A stretch of DNA of 64,000 nt from contig JARXAH010000016.1 in NCBI GenBank assembly GCA_029865945.1, positions 28,905 through 92,904 of the forward strand, in the 5' to 3' direction. Of the stretch, positions 1 to 8,378 are shown in pieces. The stretch comes from Bacteriovoracaceae bacterium (GTDB lineage: Bacteria > Bdellovibrionota > Bacteriovoracia > Bacteriovoracales > Bacteriovoracaceae). A program made the translations under genes and the position numbers. Positions within the stretch are counted from its first letter, which is position 1. Each line of letters starts with the position of its first letter. The notes below the pieces were generated by a model. That model worked only from the letters and a program-made list of their open reading frames with translations, was not told where the DNA came from and searched no databases.

Positions 1-467
1 ATCCAACAGAAGAATCCCCTCAAGAAATTGAGGCCCACGAAGCAGGATTGTCTTATATTTCTCTCACAGGAAATATTGGATGCCTCGTCAATGGTGCTGG
101 TCTTGCCATGGGAACACTCGACATTATTAAGTTGCACGGAGGAGATCCTGCTAACTTTTTAGATGTGGGCGGTGGTGCTTCCAAGGAAATGGTGGAGAAA
201 GCATTTTCCATTATCCTTCGCGATAAAAATGTGAAGGCCATTTTAGTTAATATTTTCGGTGGAATTATGAAGTGTGACGTGATCGCCGAAGGAATTATCG
301 GTGCGGCGAAATCCCTCGATATGAAAGTTCCTTTAATTGTAAGACTAGAGGGAACGAACGTGGCCCTAGGCAAGAAAATCTTAAACGAATCAAAATTAAA
401 AATTATTGCTGCTAACGATCTCGCCGATGCGGCCAAAAAAGCTGTGAAAGCAGCAGGGGGAGTGTAG
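1..467 (+). CDS. sucC: Succinyl-CoA synthetase beta subunit, C-terminal part
   Basis: This is the end of the ADP-forming succinyl-CoA ligase beta subunit of the TCA cycle. The frame enters the window at base 3 and runs about 154 residues to a TAG at 465-467; the N-terminal ATP-grasp half lies outside. The CoA-ligase domain is clear: [16 protein letters not shown], the phosphate-loop stretch FLDVGGGAS, then [11 protein letters not shown] and VRLEGTN, all close to E. coli SucC. sucD follows after 2 nt, the usual heterodimer gene order. An internal TTG at 48 opens a shorter frame but is not the true start. Identification is secure. Confidence 0.97.
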   Translation, partial: PTEESPQEIEAHEAGLSYISLTGNIGCLVNGAGLAMGTLDIIKLHGGDPANFLDVGGGASKEMVEKAFSIILRDKNVKAILVNIFGGIMKCDVIAEGIIGAAKSLDMKVPLIVRLEGTNVALGKKILNESKLKIIAANDLADAAKKAVKAAGGV

Positions 468-469
468 TC

Positions 470-1339
470 ATGGCCATTTTAGTAAACCGTGAAACGAAAT
501 TAATAACTCTTGGATTAACCGGAAAACAGGGAAGCTTCCACACCTTACAGTCTCGTGATTATGGAACGAATGTCGTCGGCGGTGTAACTCCCAAAAAGGG
601 CGGCATGGTTCACGAAGGGATTCCTGTTTTTAATACGACGACTGAAGCCGTGAAACAAACCGGCGCCAATGCAGCGATGATTTTTGTTCCCCCTTTTGCT
701 GCTGCTGACGCGATTCTAGAATGTATTGATTCAAGGATCCCTCTCATCATTGCGATCACCGAAGGTATCCCTGTTCAAGATATGATTCGAGTAAAACAAG
801 TTTTGCGAAATTCTAAGTCGCGCTTAATAGGCCCCAACTGTCCGGGAATTATTACGCCTGGAGAATGTAAAATTGGAATCATGCCTGGCCATATACATAT
901 GCCAGGAAATGTGGGAGTAATATCTCGCTCTGGAACGCTCACTTATGAAGCGGTCTTTCAATTAACTCAAAGAGAAATTGGCCAGTCAACTTGCGTAGGG
1001 ATCGGTGGTGATCCGGTGGGTGGGATGAGTTTCATTGAGTGTTTGGAACTCTTTGAAAAAGATCCCAATACCGAAGCCGTAATTATGATTGGTGAAATCG
1101 GCGGCTCGGCAGAAACAGATGCAGCAAGATGGATTGAAAAATCCATGAATAAGCCAGTGGTGAGTTTTATTGCTGGTGCTTCCGCTCCTCCAGGAAAGAG
1201 AATGGGGCACGCAGGTGCGATCATTTCTGGTGGTGATGATACCGCAGAGGCAAAATTTAGAGTTTTAGAAGAATGTGGCGTATCGATCGCAAGATCTCCT
1301 GCAGAATTGGGAGAAACCATGGCCCGAATTTTAAAGTAA
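470..1339 (+). CDS. sucD: Succinyl-CoA synthetase alpha subunit
   Basis: The 289-residue alpha subunit has the same length as E. coli SucD. The N-terminal CoA-binding Rossmann fold begins with [10 protein letters not shown], and [20 protein letters not shown] is the conserved middle. The phosphorylated histidine is His247 in [10 protein letters not shown]. With SucC it forms succinate and ATP (or GTP) from succinyl-CoA in the cytoplasm. The ATG lies 2 nt after the sucC stop, so the two are co-transcribed and probably translationally coupled. ndk follows 46 nt later and could share the transcript. Confidence 0.97.
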   Translation: MAILVNRETKLITLGLTGKQGSFHTLQSRDYGTNVVGGVTPKKGGMVHEGIPVFNTTTEAVKQTGANAAMIFVPPFAAADAILECIDSRIPLIIAITEGIPVQDMIRVKQVLRNSKSRLIGPNCPGIITPGECKIGIMPGHIHMPGNVGVISRSGTLTYEAVFQLTQREIGQSTCVGIGGDPVGGMSFIECLELFEKDPNTEAVIMIGEIGGSAETDAARWIEKSMNKPVVSFIAGASAPPGKRMGHAGAIISGGDDTAEAKFRVLEECGVSIARSPAELGETMARILK

Positions 1340-1385
1340 CTTTTAAAGTATTTATTTAGATGTTTAATAATCAGGAGTTTGGAAA

Positions 1386-1814
1386 ATGAGTATCGAAAAA
1401 ACGTTTAGTATCGTTAAGCCTAATGCAGTAATGGACAACAATATTGGGAACATCATCGCTCGATTTGAAAAAGAAGGTTTGAGAGTTTGTGCGGCTCGCT
1501 TTACAAAACTTTCGAAAGAGAAAGCAGAAGGTTTTTATATTGAACACAAAGAAAGACCATTCTTTCATTCCCTCGTAAATTTTATGACTTCTGGCCCGGT
1601 TTTACTTTTGGCGCTTGAAGGCGAAAATGCAGTAGAAAAAAATCGCGATATTATGGGTGCGACCAATCCCAAAGATGCGAAAGACGGAACTATTCGTAAA
1701 TTGTACGCAGCTTCAATCGAAGCAAATGCAGTTCATGGGTCGGATTCTGCAGCTTCTGCTCAAAGAGAAATTTCTTATTTTTTTGAAAAAAACGAAGTGA
1801 TCTCTCGCTTCTAG
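1386..1814 (+). CDS. ndk: Nucleoside diphosphate kinase
   Basis: The 142-residue protein has the standard NDK length. It starts with the typical ERTFSIVKP-like segment ([12 protein letters not shown]) and carries the active-site histidine His117 in NAVHGSDS, the residue that shuttles phosphate between NTPs and NDPs. [15 protein letters not shown] is the nucleotide-binding stretch. An AGGAG motif precedes the ATG at suitable spacing. It lies after sucCD and is closed by a strong terminator at 1842-1880, so sucCD-ndk probably forms one unit. Linking NDK to succinyl-CoA ligase is functionally sensible, since it equilibrates the NTP produced. Confidence 0.97.
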   Translation: MSIEKTFSIVKPNAVMDNNIGNIIARFEKEGLRVCAARFTKLSKEKAEGFYIEHKERPFFHSLVNFMTSGPVLLLALEGENAVEKNRDIMGATNPKDAKDGTIRKLYAASIEANAVHGSDSAASAQREISYFFEKNEVISRF

Positions 1815-1841
1815 AACTTCTCATTTTCAATCTATTTTACG

Positions 1842-1880
1842 TGGCCCACTGTGAACATATTTCTAGTGGGCCATTTTTCT
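1842..1880 (+). terminator. Rho-independent terminator after ndk
   Basis: A perfect 9-bp stem (TGGCCCACT at 1842-1850 pairing with AGTGGGCCA at 1865-1873) has a 14-nt loop and is followed at once by a T-rich tail (1874-1880). Its place 28 nt after the ndk stop makes it the end of the sucCD-ndk unit. Confidence 0.85.
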
Positions 1881-1978
1881 AATATAAAATTTTCTTCCTC
1901 CCTTGATGCCGCTCTTGATTGCATTTATATTCCGCTCACTTTAACCCTTCTTTGTTTTTTGGATGGGAGTTCAAATTT

Positions 1979-2452
1979 ATGTATATAGCACCAGGGGATT
2001 ATGTTGTTTGTCCCGGTCACGGAGTAGGTCAAGTTCTTTCCATGGAAGAACGGGCCGCCGGTCAAGTAATTGCCATTTTTTATAGCGTGAAGCTGATATC
2101 GAACGGAGCAAAGATTTTAGTTCCCCAGAGTAATCGAGGCGCGATTCGTCCGCTTATGAAACCTGAGGAAGTAGAACAAGTTTTTGAAGTGTTGTCAGAC
2201 AAAACGATCGAAATTGATCGCTCAACTTGGAATCGTAGACACCGTGAGTATCTTATCAAGATTAATACTGGCTCACTAACAGAAGTGGCAGACGTGCTCA
2301 GACAAGTTCTTTTGATTAGGATTGGAAAAAAATTAAGTTACGGTGAGAAAAAAATCATGGATTTATGCCGCGATCTCATCGTCAAAGAAGTTGCGTTGAC
2401 CACAGGTAATCAAGAAGAAGACGTCGCTCGTCGTATTGATGCCTCCTTTTAA
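1979..2452 (+). CDS. CdnL/CarD-type RNA polymerase-binding regulator
   Basis: The 157-residue protein begins MYIAPGDYVVCPGHGVGQV, the RNA-polymerase-interaction (Tudor-like) domain of the CarD/CdnL family, followed by a helical C-terminal half (DVLRQVLLIRIGKKLSYGEKKIMD) typical of the DNA-contacting domain. Family members bind the RNAP beta subunit and stabilise open complexes at rRNA and growth-related promoters. The ATG at 1979 is preferred over an upstream in-frame TTG at 1919 because homology begins here and a GGGAG sits 8 nt upstream. It is monocistronic, between the ndk terminator and gltX. The family is sure; the exact paralogue (CdnL or CarD) is not. Confidence 0.9.
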   Translation: MYIAPGDYVVCPGHGVGQVLSMEERAAGQVIAIFYSVKLISNGAKILVPQSNRGAIRPLMKPEEVEQVFEVLSDKTIEIDRSTWNRRHREYLIKINTGSLTEVADVLRQVLLIRIGKKLSYGEKKIMDLCRDLIVKEVALTTGNQEEDVARRIDASF

Positions 2453-2559
2453 AACTAAAATTAAAACATAAAACTTAAAAATCTTTAAGTTTTCCCTTTC
2501 CAATGCTTGTGTTAAAATTTCACTTGGTACGATTTTTGTTTATTTGAAAGGTGGAATTT

Positions 2560-4023
2560 ATGTCCGAAGTCCGCGTTCGATTTGCCCCCAGCCCCACAGG
2601 TTATTTACACATTGGTGGTGCAAGAACTGCGCTCTACAATTATCTTTTTGCAAAGGCGACGAAGGGAACTTTTGTTTTAAGAATTGAAGATACAGATTTG
2701 GAACGAAGTACAAAAGAATTTGAAGCGCTACAAATCTTAGATCTCAAATGGTTAGGCCTTGAGTATGATGAAGGCCCGGACAAACCAGGAAAGTATGGCC
2801 CTTACCGCCAATCAGAGCGTCTAGAGATCTATCAAAAATATGCATTACAATTAATTGAACAAGGAAAAGCTTTCTATTGTTTTTGTAGTGAAGAAGAACT
2901 CGAAGCGATGAAAGAAAAGGCCACACGAGAGGGGAGACCTCCACACTATGAAGGCAAGTGGCGCAATCCAGAATTTTTTGAAGAGGCCGCTGCGAGATTG
3001 GCCGCTGGTGAAAAACCTTCCATTCGCTTTCGCGCTCCCAATAAACCTTATGTGCTCAATGATCACGTGCGTGGGCGTGTAGTGTATCCAGAAAATATGG
3101 TGGGCGATTTTGTCATCGTGCGCTCCAGTGGATTGCCTGTTTATAATTATTGCTGCGTCGTCGATGATGTGGAAATGAAAATTACTCACGTCATTCGCGG
3201 AGAAGATCATTTATCCAATACGGTGCGCCAGCTCATGATTTATGAAGCACTGAGCGCAACGCCACCCGAATTTGCACACGTTTCACTTTTGATAGGTCAA
3301 GATCGCCAAAAATTAAGTAAGCGTCATGGCGCCACCGCCGTCGTAAATTATAAAGAAGAATCTTATTTGCCGGGTGCGGCCTTAAATTATTTATGTTTGC
3401 TTGGTTGGTCCCATCCAGAGGAAAAAGATATTTTTACCAAAGAAGAACTCATTCCTTTTTTTAATTTGGAGCGCTTTAGTAAATCTCCGGCCATTTATGA
3501 TATTGAAAAATTTAAGTGGGTGAATGGACAACATTTAAAACTCATGAATGAAAGTGAGTTGCGAAATCAAACGGAAAAATTTATTGAAAAAGATCATCTC
3601 TATTGGGCACAAAGTGACGAATGGAAAACGAATGCGTTTAAGCTCTTTAAAGATTCCATGTTGTTCTTCAATGATTTTGCGAGAGTCGTTCAAGAAAATG
3701 TATTTCAGATTGATGAAAGCTTCGATGATAAGGCCAAAGAAATTCTTGCCATGCCAACGACAAAAGATTTGGCCACCCATTGGAATGCAGAATTAAATTT
3801 AATTTCCAGCTCGGATAAATTTTTATCGCAAGCGAATTTTCAAAAAATTTTTGATAAAATAAAAACTGCACTTCAACTTAAAGGAAAACCGCTGTTCATG
3901 GGAACAAGGTTGTCACTAACAGGAAAGGATCACGGCCCAGAGTTAAAAGATCTCATTCCTTTAACTCCAGTGGATGTGATGAAAAAAAGATGTCAAAAAA
4001 TCCTATCGTTCAGCGCCCAGTAA
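2560..4023 (+). CDS. gltX: Glutamyl-tRNA synthetase
   Basis: This class I aminoacyl-tRNA synthetase of 487 residues charges tRNA-Glu. The HIGH-type motif is YLHIGGART near residue 15 and the KMSKS-type loop is KLSKR at residues 251-255; RIEDTDLERS and VYNYCCVVDD are also diagnostic. The chosen ATG at 2560 has an AAAGGTGG ribosome site 7 nt upstream; an in-frame GTG at 2551 lies inside that site. The 3' end overlaps cysS by 34 nt, so the two synthetases are translationally coupled. From sequence alone I cannot tell whether the enzyme is discriminating or also makes Glu-tRNA-Gln. Confidence 0.96.
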   Translation: MSEVRVRFAPSPTGYLHIGGARTALYNYLFAKATKGTFVLRIEDTDLERSTKEFEALQILDLKWLGLEYDEGPDKPGKYGPYRQSERLEIYQKYALQLIEQGKAFYCFCSEEELEAMKEKATREGRPPHYEGKWRNPEFFEEAAARLAAGEKPSIRFRAPNKPYVLNDHVRGRVVYPENMVGDFVIVRSSGLPVYNYCCVVDDVEMKITHVIRGEDHLSNTVRQLMIYEALSATPPEFAHVSLLIGQDRQKLSKRHGATAVVNYKEESYLPGAALNYLCLLGWSHPEEKDIFTKEELIPFFNLERFSKSPAIYDIEKFKWVNGQHLKLMNESELRNQTEKFIEKDHLYWAQSDEWKTNAFKLFKDSMLFFNDFARVVQENVFQIDESFDDKAKEILAMPTTKDLATHWNAELNLISSSDKFLSQANFQKIFDKIKTALQLKGKPLFMGTRLSLTGKDHGPELKDLIPLTPVDVMKKRCQKILSFSAQ

Positions 4024-5456
4024 AAATTCACAATACGCTTACGCGAACGCTTGAAGAGTTTGTCCCTAAGCGCAAAGGAATGGTACATTTTTATTCTTGT
4101 GGGCCTACGACCTATGATTACTTACATGTCGGAAATGCGCGGGCGCTGCTAGTTGGAGATTTAATTTACCGAATTTTGAGGTACGTAGCGAAGTATGAAG
4201 TAAATTTCGTGAGAAATTTTACGGACGTTGATGACAAAATTATTCAAGCCGCAGAAAAACTATCCGTTGATCCTATCATGTTTGCTGATCACTACGTCAA
4301 AGAGTGTGAAGTGGACATGGAGCGACTTAATATGCTTCAGCCCACCCATTCGCCGAAAGTCACCGACCACATTAATGAAATTATAGTGATGGTGGAAACG
4401 CTGATCGAAAAAGGGATCGCTTATGTGGTGGAAGGCGAAGTGCTCTATCATGTGCCCGCTAAGTCTGATTATGGAAAACTTTCTAATCGCGGAATTGATA
4501 GCGGCGATCAAAACGGAATTCGTATCGAAGTTGAAGCGCACAAAAAACATCCGTCCGATTTTGTTTTATGGAAGCCGGCAAAACCGGGAGAACCTTTTTG
4601 GGTTTCTCCTTGGGGAAAAGGTCGTCCAGGATGGCACATTGAGTGCTCCGCGATGGCCAAAAAATATTTGGGCGAAGAATTAGATTTGCATCATGGAGGG
4701 ATTGATCTCATTTTTCCTCATCATGAAAATGAAATTGCCCAATCGGAATCGGCCAATGGGACGACTTTTTGTAAGTGCTGGGCCCATCATGAATTTGTCA
4801 ATTTTGCGACTGAAAAAATGTCAAAGTCCCTTGGCAATGTGGTTACTATGCGCGAATTCATGAATGAATACACCCCGCTCATGTTGCGATATTTGCTACT
4901 CAGTATGCACTACCGCACCAAGTTGGATTGGAATAGTGATTCGATTAATAGATCGTTTCAAGAATTACTCCGTCTCCACGAATTTTATAAAGAGTGGGAA
5001 GAGTATCAGCAAAGTTTTAAAGAAAAAATTAGAACACTTCCTGGAAATAAAGATCTTCTGGATGCTGCGAAACAAATTCCTGAAAATTTATTGCAAGACT
5101 TTCATGTGCCCGATGCACTGGCCAATTTTTTTACGCTCATTCGCCTGGCGAGAAATTTAATGAAAGACCACCGAATTAATGAACAAGACCGCGTGGCGAT
5201 TGATGAATCCATTGAAGTATTAAAATTTGGAACGGGATTATTGCAAACACCGTCGAAAGTCTATCAAGAATTGCGGGCCTATAAATTGCGAGCGCTCAAT
5301 ATCACAGAAATTTACTTAAATGATTTGTTGCAAGAGCGCCGAGTGGCGAAGCAAACAAAAGATTACAAGAAGGCCGACGAAGTTCGGCAGAAGTTTTTAG
5401 ATCTGGGGTTGCAAGTTAAGGATCATCCAGATGGTTCGGCCACTTGGGATATTTAA
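3990..5456 (+). CDS. cysS: Cysteinyl-tRNA synthetase
   Basis: This class I synthetase of 488 residues ligates cysteine to tRNA-Cys. The HIGH-type motif is DYLHVGNARA, preceded by the zinc-binding cysteine in YSCGPTTYD; the other zinc ligands are in WHIECSAM and FPHHENEIAQ. KMSKSLGN is the KMSKS loop, and the C-terminal end has the helical anticodon-binding domain. The ATG lies inside the end of gltX (34-nt overlap), which fits the usual N-terminal length before KIHNTLTR. The photolyase-like gene starts 16 nt downstream, so the three genes probably share a transcript. Confidence 0.96.
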   Translation: MSKNPIVQRPVKIHNTLTRTLEEFVPKRKGMVHFYSCGPTTYDYLHVGNARALLVGDLIYRILRYVAKYEVNFVRNFTDVDDKIIQAAEKLSVDPIMFADHYVKECEVDMERLNMLQPTHSPKVTDHINEIIVMVETLIEKGIAYVVEGEVLYHVPAKSDYGKLSNRGIDSGDQNGIRIEVEAHKKHPSDFVLWKPAKPGEPFWVSPWGKGRPGWHIECSAMAKKYLGEELDLHHGGIDLIFPHHENEIAQSESANGTTFCKCWAHHEFVNFATEKMSKSLGNVVTMREFMNEYTPLMLRYLLLSMHYRTKLDWNSDSINRSFQELLRLHEFYKEWEEYQQSFKEKIRTLPGNKDLLDAAKQIPENLLQDFHVPDALANFFTLIRLARNLMKDHRINEQDRVAIDESIEVLKFGTGLLQTPSKVYQELRAYKLRALNITEIYLNDLLQERRVAKQTKDYKKADEVRQKFLDLGLQVKDHPDGSATWDI

Positions 5457-5472
5457 AACAAATAGGTTGTAG

Positions 5473-6957
5473 ATGAGTGAAGCACTTATCATTCTTGGGG
5501 ACCAGTTATTTGCGCCCAATTATTATTCGAAATATTCTACCCATCATGTGTTCATGGCCGAGGACCTGGAGCTAGCAAGTCATTACCAATATCATAAACA
5601 TAAAATTGCCTTCTTCTTTTTAGCAATGCGTAACTTTGCCGATGATTTAAAGAAAAAGAGTTTTAAAGTTACCTATGAAAAATTATCTCATTTAAGTTTT
5701 TTAGACAGGCTTACCGTTTTCATTAAAAAAAATAAAATTACAAAGATAGTCATTCCCGAGATTCAAGATAAATTTTTTGAAACGAAGATGATTGATTTTT
5801 TCACAGGCGGCGGTATCAAATATGAAATCATTCCATCGCCTATGTTTTTATGTTCAAGGGGAGATTTCAGAAATTACTTAGCTCGTCATAAAAAACCATT
5901 AATGAAAAATTTTTACGAAGAGCAAAGGAAGAAACACAAAGTACTACTAACCGAAGAGGGCGGTCCGCTGGGCGATCAGTGGAGCTTTGATAGTGAAAAT
6001 CGAAAAAAGGTGCCTAAGAATTTAACCAACAAACCTCTCTTGCCATTGAATAGGGGGCCGCATGAGGCGGAAGTTTTTAAAATCATTGATGAGGAATTCT
6101 CAGCTCATCCTGGATCATTAGAAAATTTTTGGGCACCCGTTACTCGAAGTGATTCATTGTTGATACTAAAACATTTTGTGGTAAATCATTTAGAGAGCTT
6201 TGGTGACTATCAAGATGCGATGACGGATCGTGACCCATTTTTATATCACTCTGTGATTTCTCCCATGTTGAATAATGGTTTGCTCACTCCCAAAGAGGTT
6301 ATTCAAACAGTGGAGGAAGCGAGAAAAAAAAATCCTTCGATCCCTTTGAATTCGGTGGAAGGATTTATCAGACAAGTTTTGGGATGGCGCGAATTTGTCC
6401 GTGGGATCTATCAAGAATTTTCTGAGCAAGAAGAGAGCACGAATTTTTTTGGCCATAAGCGCAAACTTACCAAAGATTGGTATTTAGGAACGACAGGAAT
6501 TTTGCCTGTGGATGATGCCATCAAGAAGGCCGTGAAATATGGATACTGTCATCACATTGAAAGGTTGATGGTGCTATCCAACATTATGCTACTTTCTGAA
6601 ATTGATCCGAAGGAAGTGCACAAGTGGTTTATGGAAATGTTTATTGATAGTGCGGATTGGGTGATGGGGCCCAATGTTTATGGGATGGGGCAATTTTCGG
6701 ATGGCGGTATTTTTGCGACTAAACCTTACATCTCCGGGAGCAATTACATACTAAAAATGTCGGATTACAAGAAAGATCCCGTGTGGTGTGATCTGTGGGA
6801 CGGCCTATACTGGCGGTTCATTGATAAGCACGCGGCGTTTTTTTCCAAAAATCATCGCTTAAATATGATGGTGAAGCTGTCTGAAAAAATGGACGCCAAA
6901 AAAAAGCAACGATTAATGGGTATTGCAGAAGAATTTCTCAATAAGAAGACGAATTAA
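5473..6957 (+). CDS. Cryptochrome/photolyase-family protein (PhrB-like, DPRP)
   Basis: The 494-residue protein belongs to the bacterial cryptochrome/photolyase branch related to (6-4) photolyase PhrB. The N-terminal alpha/beta domain starts ALIILGDQLF. The C-terminal FAD-binding part has FIRQVLGWREFVRGIY, CHHIERLMVLSN and YGMGQFSDGGIFATKPYISGSNY. In PhrB the C-terminal cysteines that bind a 4Fe-4S cluster follow the MSDY motif; here that place reads MSDYKKDPVWCDLWDGLYW, with no CxxC pair, so the cluster is probably absent. The likely role is flavin-dependent repair of UV photoproducts or light sensing. It follows cysS by 16 nt with an AGG ribosome site. Confidence 0.85.
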   Translation: MSEALIILGDQLFAPNYYSKYSTHHVFMAEDLELASHYQYHKHKIAFFFLAMRNFADDLKKKSFKVTYEKLSHLSFLDRLTVFIKKNKITKIVIPEIQDKFFETKMIDFFTGGGIKYEIIPSPMFLCSRGDFRNYLARHKKPLMKNFYEEQRKKHKVLLTEEGGPLGDQWSFDSENRKKVPKNLTNKPLLPLNRGPHEAEVFKIIDEEFSAHPGSLENFWAPVTRSDSLLILKHFVVNHLESFGDYQDAMTDRDPFLYHSVISPMLNNGLLTPKEVIQTVEEARKKNPSIPLNSVEGFIRQVLGWREFVRGIYQEFSEQEESTNFFGHKRKLTKDWYLGTTGILPVDDAIKKAVKYGYCHHIERLMVLSNIMLLSEIDPKEVHKWFMEMFIDSADWVMGPNVYGMGQFSDGGIFATKPYISGSNYILKMSDYKKDPVWCDLWDGLYWRFIDKHAAFFSKNHRLNMMVKLSEKMDAKKKQRLMGIAEEFLNKKTN

Positions 6958-7036
6958 GAAAATCAAAACAGGAGAATAGTAAATAGAAATGAAAATCGCG
7001 AAAAAAATAATCTTCTTTTAGAAAATCAAAAATGCA

Positions 7037-8362
7037 TCAGTATAAATGAGGAAGAAAGAAACTTACGTTTGTTCCAAATCCAAGCTTAGAGTCAATACTA
7101 AATTTACCACCCGCCATTTTTATGTTTTCAATTGCACTGGCTAAGCCAATACCGTTTCCTCCATTTTTGCCGTAGGTGAAACCATCAACACCAACTTGGT
7201 GAAGAATATTTTCAGGAATACCTTTTCCGTTATCTTTTATGGAGAGTTCAATACCGTTAGAATGTTGTTGCAATTTAATGGTAACTTGTCCGGAAGCAGA
7301 TTTTTCATCCATAGCATCGCAACTGTTATTTATCAGATTGGAAATAATTCGATGTAAACTAATTGCTGAAATTGGGATAATTTGGTGCTTGAAAATAACT
7401 TCAGTTTGAAGCGAAATTTTTATTTTATTTTGGTTCCTTACTTGAACAACTTTTTCGCGAATTACTTCCTGTAGTACTGTAACGATATCAAGTACTGTTG
7501 TTTGGTTATTTTCTTTTTTGATATTTTCTAACATGGAGTTTGCAATAATATTAATTCGATCAACACACTTTAAGGCCAATGAGCGTGATTCAGATTGGTT
7601 AAGGCCATCATCTGAGTTTAGTAGCATTCCGAGTGCTGCAACCGGGGACCGAATGTCATGGACGACTTGTTTTATCAATGTGGCTTTTTGATCATTTGCT
7701 TTAATAATTGCATAGTGTTTGGCAAGATCAATAATTTTTAAAATGATGGCCGTATGATGGAGTTCAATTGGTGGACGATAATTATCCATTTTTTGCACAT
7801 CAAGACTGTCTATTTCCTTTTCTAGATTTTGCAAAATTAAGACGTGGGAATTAATTTTTTTCTTCCAAGAGAAGAAAAAATATAAGAAAACGGCAACCAG
7901 TGTTAGAAGCATAAAGAATGTTTTGGAAAATTGCAAAATTAGAAACTCAACAGTACGGAAAGCAATTTGTAGTTTTAAAGGAGAAAGGCCCGGGGATGGA
8001 AGATTCTCACTTATTTGTTTGTTTGCCAAATTCCAATCAAAGAGTGTCCTAGGCGATTTATGTGCTAAAAAAAATTTGCCTGAAGGTGACTCAAGGGAGA
8101 GATCAATCACTAATCCTTTTGGAGATTCTAGGATGATTGATTGAACGGCAGATTGCATACCAAGGAAATCACCTTTAATGATATGTTCATGAATTTTGTT
8201 CTTTAAGCTAATCTCTAGACCGCTGACTAAAGAATTTTTCAATTGAAAGGTCGTGATTATGCTATAGGAGATAGATAAGAAAACGAGCAATGCTGTAACT
8301 GCATATCCTAGAAATGAGAGCTGTTTAGAAAAATCCTGGTAGAAAAATTGTTTCTTACTCAT
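7037..8362 (-). CDS. Membrane sensor histidine kinase
   Basis: The 441-residue protein has two membrane helices (about residues 16-38 and 146-164) flanking a roughly 105-residue periplasmic sensor domain of no recognised type. The kinase core follows: His235 in the H-box QVVHDIRSPVAA, the N-box SNLINNSCDAM, and ATP-binding G boxes IKDNGKGIP and GGNGIGLASA. No response regulator is encoded nearby. It starts 16 nt after the MFS/peptide-binding fusion gene, so it is probably the last gene of the operon that begins with the LanM-like dehydratase. That suggests it senses the product or a peptide bound by the fusion protein. The kinase identity is firm; the signal is a guess. Confidence 0.9.
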   Translation of the reverse strand: MSKKQFFYQDFSKQLSFLGYAVTALLVFLSISYSIITTFQLKNSLVSGLEISLKNKIHEHIIKGDFLGMQSAVQSIILESPKGLVIDLSLESPSGKFFLAHKSPRTLFDWNLANKQISENLPSPGLSPLKLQIAFRTVEFLILQFSKTFFMLLTLVAVFLYFFFSWKKKINSHVLILQNLEKEIDSLDVQKMDNYRPPIELHHTAIILKIIDLAKHYAIIKANDQKATLIKQVVHDIRSPVAALGMLLNSDDGLNQSESRSLALKCVDRINIIANSMLENIKKENNQTTVLDIVTVLQEVIREKVVQVRNQNKIKISLQTEVIFKHQIIPISAISLHRIISNLINNSCDAMDEKSASGQVTIKLQQHSNGIELSIKDNGKGIPENILHQVGVDGFTYGKNGGNGIGLASAIENIKMAGGKFSIDSKLGFGTNVSFFLPHLY

Positions 8363-8378
8363 AAATAATTAGCAAATT

